A DNA stretch of 64,000 bases, from NCBI GenBank assembly GCA_963693085.1, contig OY856413.1, positions 473,063,379-473,127,378 of the forward strand, given 5' to 3'. The first letter of the stretch is position 1. Each line of letters begins with the position of its first letter. The stretch is from Alisma plantago-aquatica (Eukaryota > Streptophyta > Magnoliopsida > Alismatales > Alismataceae). Made by a program: the position numbers and the translations under genes. The notes under the pieces are model-generated. The model did no database searches. It was not told where the DNA came from and worked only from the letters and a program-made list of their open reading frames with translations. Below, one piece after another: positions 58,403-64,000 of this stretch.

Positions 58403-60041
58403 ATGGCTTCACATAGAAGAAAGAGACCCGCCCCTAGAAATGCACCATCCTCTTCCTCATCTTCTTGCTTGATTCCTTTTGATGAGACCCTCTTGTCTCA
58501 ATAGAGGCTATAAATCAGTATAAGGACCTTCTTCCTAGGAGTCATTTTCCTTTTAGAGCACTTTTTGAGCCTAGCCCTAGGCGTCAAGCCATCATTGATC
58601 AAGTGGCAAGGTTTCTTTCTATTCATCACCTATCCACCCTGGTTATCGAGCGTAATTGCATTCACAATTCTATATCAAGAACGAAAGTAGTTCATGAATT
58701 CTACACAAATTTGTGTTGGAATTATGACTCCCTTGTACCCCCTCTGAATACTCAAGTGATCCTTACTTCTATTATTGCTGAGAAGAAATTATAAATCTCT
58801 AAGGATATCCTAAATATTTTCTTTTTAGGAGCCGATGAGAATGATACCTGGCGTAAGGATTATGGTGAGTATTTTGACCTTTTGGACCCTAAAGGTTTCT
58901 ACAAGCCATATGAGATCACTCTTCTTGATATCCATCACTATCTGAAGAAAGTTGAAGTTACCTATAAGAAGAAGAGCACCCTACCCTCATCCTCCTTAGA
59001 TCTCAAGAAGAATATATTAGCCCTAGTGGTCAACTGCAACATCCACCCAAAGAAATATCAAACGGATATTGTAGAGAACATTGCAGTGATAATGTACTGC
59101 AACTTAGAGAATGTCAGAGTCAAGTGGTCTAGATATATCCTTTATCATATGAATTGCTTTGACTCTGACAAGAACACTCGTGGCACCCATCCTCCCTATC
59201 ATATGTGGTCTTGTTTAGTTCACCACTGAGAAATCACTCTTCTCTGACTTCCACTACAGACCTGCTAGGAAGGCAGTGTGTATCAGTGAGACCACTATTC
59301 AGAAATCCATGCCTATCATTTCCTCCATCACACCCAGTGCCTCACACTCTGCCTCTACCTCTACCCGAGCTCCACCTCCTCATCCTACTCAACCTAGCCG
59401 TGCCTCGTCCTATGTGTCTAATGAAGCCATCATGGGTTACATGATACACCCATAGGTATACAACCTCTAGGTCCAGGAGCATCTACATCATGATTTATGT
59501 TGAATCATGTCTAACATGAACGTATCCTATGCACACCCATATCCCACCTACCAGCCATACACTGGTAGTGATTATTCATCTTATGCATACAATCACTTCT
59601 ACCTTGCACCTGAGCCTTCCACTGCTGCTCGCCCCACCCTCTGTTGCTGGTGGTCCTGGTTTTGTCTTCCTGTCGTTACCTACTGGCACCTTTGCCACTT
59701 TGCTTGCCAGTCTGGGTAATTCTGCTCCCTCCTTCCCTCAAGCCAGTGAGCTTTATACTCTTGGTATGACTTGGGATGAGTAGAATGATCGTTGGCCCAA
59801 TTGCGGCTTTGATCCTTTTGTGGATTAGGAGATGCTTGACCAGGCTGATGTTGAGACTATTAATGCTGATGAGGATGTTGGTGATGGTGAGGATGATGTT
59901 GGTGATGGCTCTGATAGCTTCACTGGTGACTGTGGTGATGAAGGCATTGTTGCTACTACACCTTTAGATGGAGACGAGGACTACGAGCTTGATGTCGAGG
60001 AGGATGATGATGTTGTAGACATAGATAGCTTAGATGTTTAG
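58403..60041 (+). pseudogene. Element B post-pol accessory ORF, broken
   Basis: ATG 58403 (MASHRRKRPAPRNAPSSSSS) gives a basic, Ser-rich start that breaks near 58500. Later segments are ARFLSIHHLSTLVIERNC (58600-58660), KVVHEFYTNLCWNYDSLVPP, WRKDYGEYFDLLDPKGFYKP (58850-58910) and VVNCNIHPKKYQTDIVENIA (59020-59085). VKWSRYILYHMNCFDSD follows (59120-59170). A Pro/Tyr-rich stretch (59520-59620) and a very acidic C-terminus (59832-60041, EDVGDGEDDVGDG...VEEDDDVVD) close it. The central part recalls the plant retroelement 'transposon protein' family that also occurs after Athila pol, but this is a resemblance by eye. SIRE elements are known to carry an extra ORF here. The function is unknown. Confidence 0.7.
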
Positions 60042-60702
60042 ATGTTCTTAGTTTTTAGTCTAGTTTGTTGATCATATGTATCTTTCTAGGCTATTTTGTA
60101 TTAAAAACATTTCGGAACATGATCTCAGATGTACTATTTTATCTTTAGCTTTCATTGATTCTCACTTGTAGTTATTTTTATGAGAACATGCTTCATGAGT
60201 TGTAATATTTTGTTTATGCACTCTTACTCCTTGATCAATTATATCTTATGAGTTGGTGCCATATTTCATCCTATTTTGATTATGACCTAGCTTGTGTGTT
60301 TCTCTCATCTTTGTTTGATATATGTTACGAGATTGCATGTTTGTATATCTGCTTGGTTGTTTTTAGATAAGACTATTTGTATGCTCTTCTACCCCCCTTT
60401 CTTTATGATAATTTTAAAAGGGGAAGAGAATTTCAATGTATTAAAACTCAATCATATTGCTATTATTGCTTATGTGATCCTTTTTTTGTTCATTATATGC
60501 TTTATCATGTGACTTACTAAAGGACCATATAGTACATGCATGTTATATTGCTTTGTATAGAAAGAGTAACTATGTAGTCAAAGTAAGCGTAGATTGAAGG
60601 GGAGAAATTCACATTGTTCAAATCTTGAGTCCCCCTAATTCACAAGGCAAAGGTATAATTTCAATATCCTTTTCAATATGTTTGAGAAATGGTTTGTCAT
60701 TG
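60042..60702. other. Non-coding 3' internal region of element B
   Basis: About 660 bp of AT-rich sequence between the accessory ORF stop and the polypurine tract. I see no gene or repeat of note. Confidence 0.7.
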
Positions 60703-60718
60703 TCAAGAGGGGGGAGAA
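60703..60718 (+). other. Polypurine tract of element B
   Basis: The tract reads CAAGAGGGGGGAGAA and sits immediately before LTR3. Element A has no equivalent before 50899. Confidence 0.88.
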
Positions 60719-62179
60719 TGTTGACCTCGAGGTTATACATTGTACATATTTTGATAATGACTCAACCATTCCATTCATATGTATCTAATATGTGCATTCA
60801 AGATTGATCTTAGGTTTTAGGTAAATGAAAAGGATCAATTTACACAAGCCCTAGCTTGTCAAAGTTCAAGTCAAAAGTAATGCAAGTGTGTTAATTAGGA
60901 ATCCCTTCAAATGACCTTAGAAGAATTTTGTAATCACTTGTATTGATGATATGACTTGTAACTAAGATGAAAACAATATGTGAGACACAGTACCAAGTTT
61001 AATCACTTTTTAATCCCTTTAGAAAATTGATCACAGACTGCTGATCAGTTGAGTTTCAATCTCGACCGATCCCTTGGATCAATTTTCTGATGTGTGCATC
61101 AGTCGAGATGTCCATTCAGGGGACTCAATCAAATGGCTTACTGACCAAATGTGATTTTAACTGATCGGTTGAGTTTCCCGAGAAAAACTCAACTGATAGT
61201 TTGAAAATTACGTTTGACTTTTAGCTGATCGGCCGAGTTACCTTTGTTGAATCTCGACCGAATATACTGTACAAAAAATGTAGAAAAAGTGATTCTAACC
61301 GTTGGTGACTTGTTTTGAGGAAAATAGATCCATTCCCTTAAGAAAAAATGGCTATAATTCAACCCTAAGTGTTCCCCAACTCAAGGGAGCACCCCCAGCT
61401 ATAAATAGGACCCCTTGGAGTTCATTTCAAGTTTGCTCATTCACTACACACAAGGTCCTTGCTATAGTTGAGTGTGCTACCAATCCTTGAGCCCCTTTCT
61501 CTCTCTAGTTTACCCTTCATTTCATGATTTGTGAGCGAATTAGGATTATTGTAAGAGAGCTCCACCTTTGTGCATGTAAAGCTCTCAATATTTCACTACT
61601 TTCCTATCCCCATCTCTCATGAAGAAAAGCTGAAGCAAGCTCCATTGAGTGAAGAAGGAGTTGTAGCTAGTCCTCTTCAAGGCTGATGAAGAGGTGGTGA
61701 TCTTCTCCAGGTGAAGGAGAAGGCAAAGGCTAAAGATCCAAGAGGAGAAGCAAAGTCCTTCAAGGCGGAAGACTTGAGCTTGAATGGGTAAGACCTAGGC
61801 AAAGGCTGAAGATTCAAGCCAAGTGGTTAAGTTCCTTGTTAAGGTGGAAGATCTTCTTGTCGTTGGATGGGTAAGTCCTTTGGTGGTCTATTTTTGTAAA
61901 TCTATGTGGTGATATAATAGAGAAAAGCACTTGCAAAGTCCTAGAGGTTGACATCTCTAGGTACTGGACTGACTCACTTCTAGTTTGAAGTGTGAAACCA
62001 CTCTACATCCCTTTATCAATTGCTTGATATCAATCTCTCTCATCCTTTCTATGCTTGTTAGATAGGACTTCAAATTGCCATTAAGATATTGCTCTTAATT
62101 GATATAATTTGAAGGTCTAATATGTTTTGTGAGAAATTTTGTAGCTCTATTCACCCCCCAAGAGCCCTTAGATCCAACA
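60719..62179 (+). repeat. LTR3 (3' LTR of element B)
   Basis: TGTTGACCTCGAGG...GATCCAACA, 1461 bp, TATAAATA at 61400-61407. It pairs with LTR2 with high similarity. The CGGTCGAGTT/CTCGACCGA motif zone is at 61035-61265. Confidence 0.9.
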
Positions 62180-62184
62180 ACTTG

Positions 62185-64000
62185 TGTAACATACCAGATC
62201 TTGGACCCTACCCTAGAACTGTGACCTTTTGGGTTTGACCAAACAAGGTTGAGGTTAGAGTGAACATAATAATCAAATGCATGAATAATGTAATCTAATA
62301 TGTCATATAACTCATTTAGTGAAAATAAGTTGATAAAGAACTTAATTGAAAGAGTAATATAGTTAATGGGCCATTAGTGGGCCAAGTGATATAAACCATT
62401 TAAGAAAGCCTCCAAATAAAGAATAGACTTCAAATTCATAATCTACACATTAAAATAAGTCTATATGTCAATTTTCATTTAATTTGGACAATCTTGAAAT
62501 AATATGGTAAGTTAGGAGAGAGAAATTGCCTAAAAGGTGTAATTAATAAATAAATATAATTCATGACTCTAAATGAGGAAAATAATCTTAGATTCATAAT
62601 CTACATAATTAATATAGCTTTTGGATGAATTTTCATCCAATTTGGAGAAAGGTTGCTTAAAAGGTAATATCAGGAGAGAGAAAGTGTGTAGAACCTTCAA
62701 AATATTAAATAAATAAATAAACAACTCCAATATGTAAAATTGATGGCAAATTCATGTTCAAAACACTAAATATAACTTATGGGTCAATTTTCATCAAATT
62801 TAGATAATCCTAATGCCATTAACGAAGGAGGAAAGAGAAAATATGTTTTGATTTATTTACCATATTTGAAGTTTTAAAAAGGAAAAACTAAGTGCATAAT
62901 TGGAATCTACATGCCTTTATTGTCCTCTATGCAAAATTTGGCTTAATTTGGATAATGTTTGAGCCCTCAACTTAAGAGAGAGAAAAATAGGAAATAATGT
63001 GATCACACTTTGCTTTAATCAAAATTTTAGTCAGATTTCAGTTGTCACGTTGTCACACTTTGTTTTTTATTTTGCCTTGATTTTGGGCCATTGGATCTCT
63101 TTTTAACAGCATCAGAGTCATCTCCTACCTTGGGTAGGAGTCTTACCTGCCGTGTACAGTGCACGTGAGTTTTCCATGGACGGTTCTCCCTCCTCAGTCG
63201 TCGTTCTTCATGATTTTTCATTCTATGGTTTTGTGAGAAGATTTTGGACAAATTGATTCCTATTATGAACCCTAGTTTTCCATTTTCATGATTTTCTAGG
63301 TTTTGCCCGATTCCTTGTTTCCCAAGTGTTTTGGCCACACCTCTTCTCACCTCACCTCCTCCCTACATCTATAAATAACCATACCACAGCGATCCCCAAG
63401 TGATTTGCAATCATCCTCTTGCTTCAATTTCTTGTTTTTCTTTATTCTCCGCTATCGGTAGCTCTTCGTTTTCCACGAACTTGCAGCTATCCTCCATGGA
63501 CCACGATGACTCCCTCACCTCAATTGAGGCTTGAGATGAGTTCGGTAGGTTTCCCTATCTCTTTTCCTGTTCTTATTTTCCAGTTTGAGCGATCGATGTG
63601 TATTCGCCCAATCCTAGGCTTCACTTGTTGCTGTACAGGTTGCATCCATGGCAGGGATCTACGAAGGGGATGAATCCCCCACTTGATTTCCCAATTTTAC
63701 CCCTCCGTGCTTCTTCTTTTCTTCATTTTCTTGATAAGGACATTTTTCATCTTTTCGACTATTGGTTTCTTTGCTTTGGTGAGTCAACCAGACTGCAGAC
63801 CTGATGACATGGCCACCTCTGGTTGGGCCATGTCTACGGACCCAGGCCCACTCTCCTCTCTCTTCCTTGCAAGCCTTATTTCTCTTGAGTCACATAATTC
63901 CTGAAAAGGGGTGATCCCTAGGACGAGCGTGCCCTTGGCGGCGCCGCCACCATCAACTCCGGCTAGGCACTCCTCGTCGTTAAGCCCCCGATCATGATGT
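62185..64000 (+). repeat. Start of another gypsy-type LTR, runs off the window
   Basis: TGTAACATACCAGATCTTGG begins exactly five bases after LTR3. The first 11 bases equal the minus-strand start of the solo LTR at 35452, and TATAAATA at 63370-63377 lies about 1.2 kb in, the same spacing as in that LTR. AT-rich sequence precedes the TATA box and a pyrimidine-rich stretch follows it. No gag is reached. It could alternatively be an unrelated promoter, but no host gene is recognisable. The small frames here are not supported. Confidence 0.6.

Larger units (their letters stand above)
50899..62179 (+). mobile_element. SIRE-like Ty1/copia element B, complete with both LTRs
   Basis: LTR2 (50899-52348), exact tRNA-Met primer site, gag, pol, accessory ORF, polypurine tract and LTR3 (60719-62179) lie in canonical order. 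The flanking 5-mers are TCTTG (50894-50898) and ACTTG (62180-62184), a plausible TSD with one mismatch. The total of 11.3 kb, gag with two knuckles, and an ORF after pol are typical of the SIRE/Maximus group. Most stops are single substitutions, so decay is moderate. A SINE is nested at 57802. Confidence 0.87.

Noticed and set aside
62185..64000. Host gene promoter and first exon
   Set aside because: The TG start five bases after LTR3, an 11-base match to the solo LTR start and TATA spacing favour an LTR; the small frames show no known protein.

Overview
This window is a piece of a repeat-rich seed-plant nuclear genome. Every recognisable gene belongs to a transposable element: plant CACTA, Athila-type and chromovirus-type Ty3/gypsy, SIRE-type and other Ty1/copia, and tRNA-derived SINEs. 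I found no host gene, rRNA, functional tRNA or CRISPR array. The species cannot be named from the sequence. All calls come from reading the sequence and from recalled family features; no database search was run.

The layout is a set of nested insertions. (1) Positions 1-17998 are the right part of a CACTA (En/Spm) DNA transposon. It holds the end of a TNP2-type transposase gene and a multi-exon Transposase_24/Ulp1 gene, and it ends in TAGTG at 17998. (2) Inside it, at 3187-15140, is an Athila-like LTR retrotransposon with 1831/1830-bp LTRs, a tRNA-Asp primer site and a decayed gag, but no pol. Its large accessory reading frame ends in two tandem Ulp1-like domains that have lost their catalytic residues. 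(3) The CACTA element sits in the 5' LTR of a chromovirus-type gypsy element (17999-43245) whose 3' LTR is 39046-43245. (4) The gag-pol junction of that chromovirus is split by a minus-strand solo LTR (20770-35452, TSD ATAAT). (5) The solo LTR is itself split by a minus-strand copia element (25429-34607, TSD TTATC) with two 2245-bp LTRs, an intact gag and a ruined pol. (6) From 43251 to 62179 lie two SIRE-like copia elements, A (LTR1 and body, truncated) and B (LTR2, body, PPT, LTR3). Each carries an extra reading frame after pol. (7) From 62185 another gypsy-type LTR begins and runs off the window. Two SINEs with target-site duplications sit at 57802-58019 and 40731-40887.

The elements differ in age. 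The copia element in (5) has nearly identical LTRs, while the chromovirus LTRs are strongly diverged. Most coding regions are broken by in-frame stops, commonly where CAG, CAA, CGA or TGG would be expected, which fits deamination of methylated cytosine.

The most interesting pattern is shared across unrelated elements. Five families each carry their own cluster of short, mostly palindromic CGG/CCG-containing motifs in LTRs or subterminal DNA. In the Athila-like and SIRE-like elements the same motif recurs just upstream of the accessory reading frame. This suggests, by inference only, an internal promoter or a self-recognition system in which the accessory protein acts on its own element's motif.
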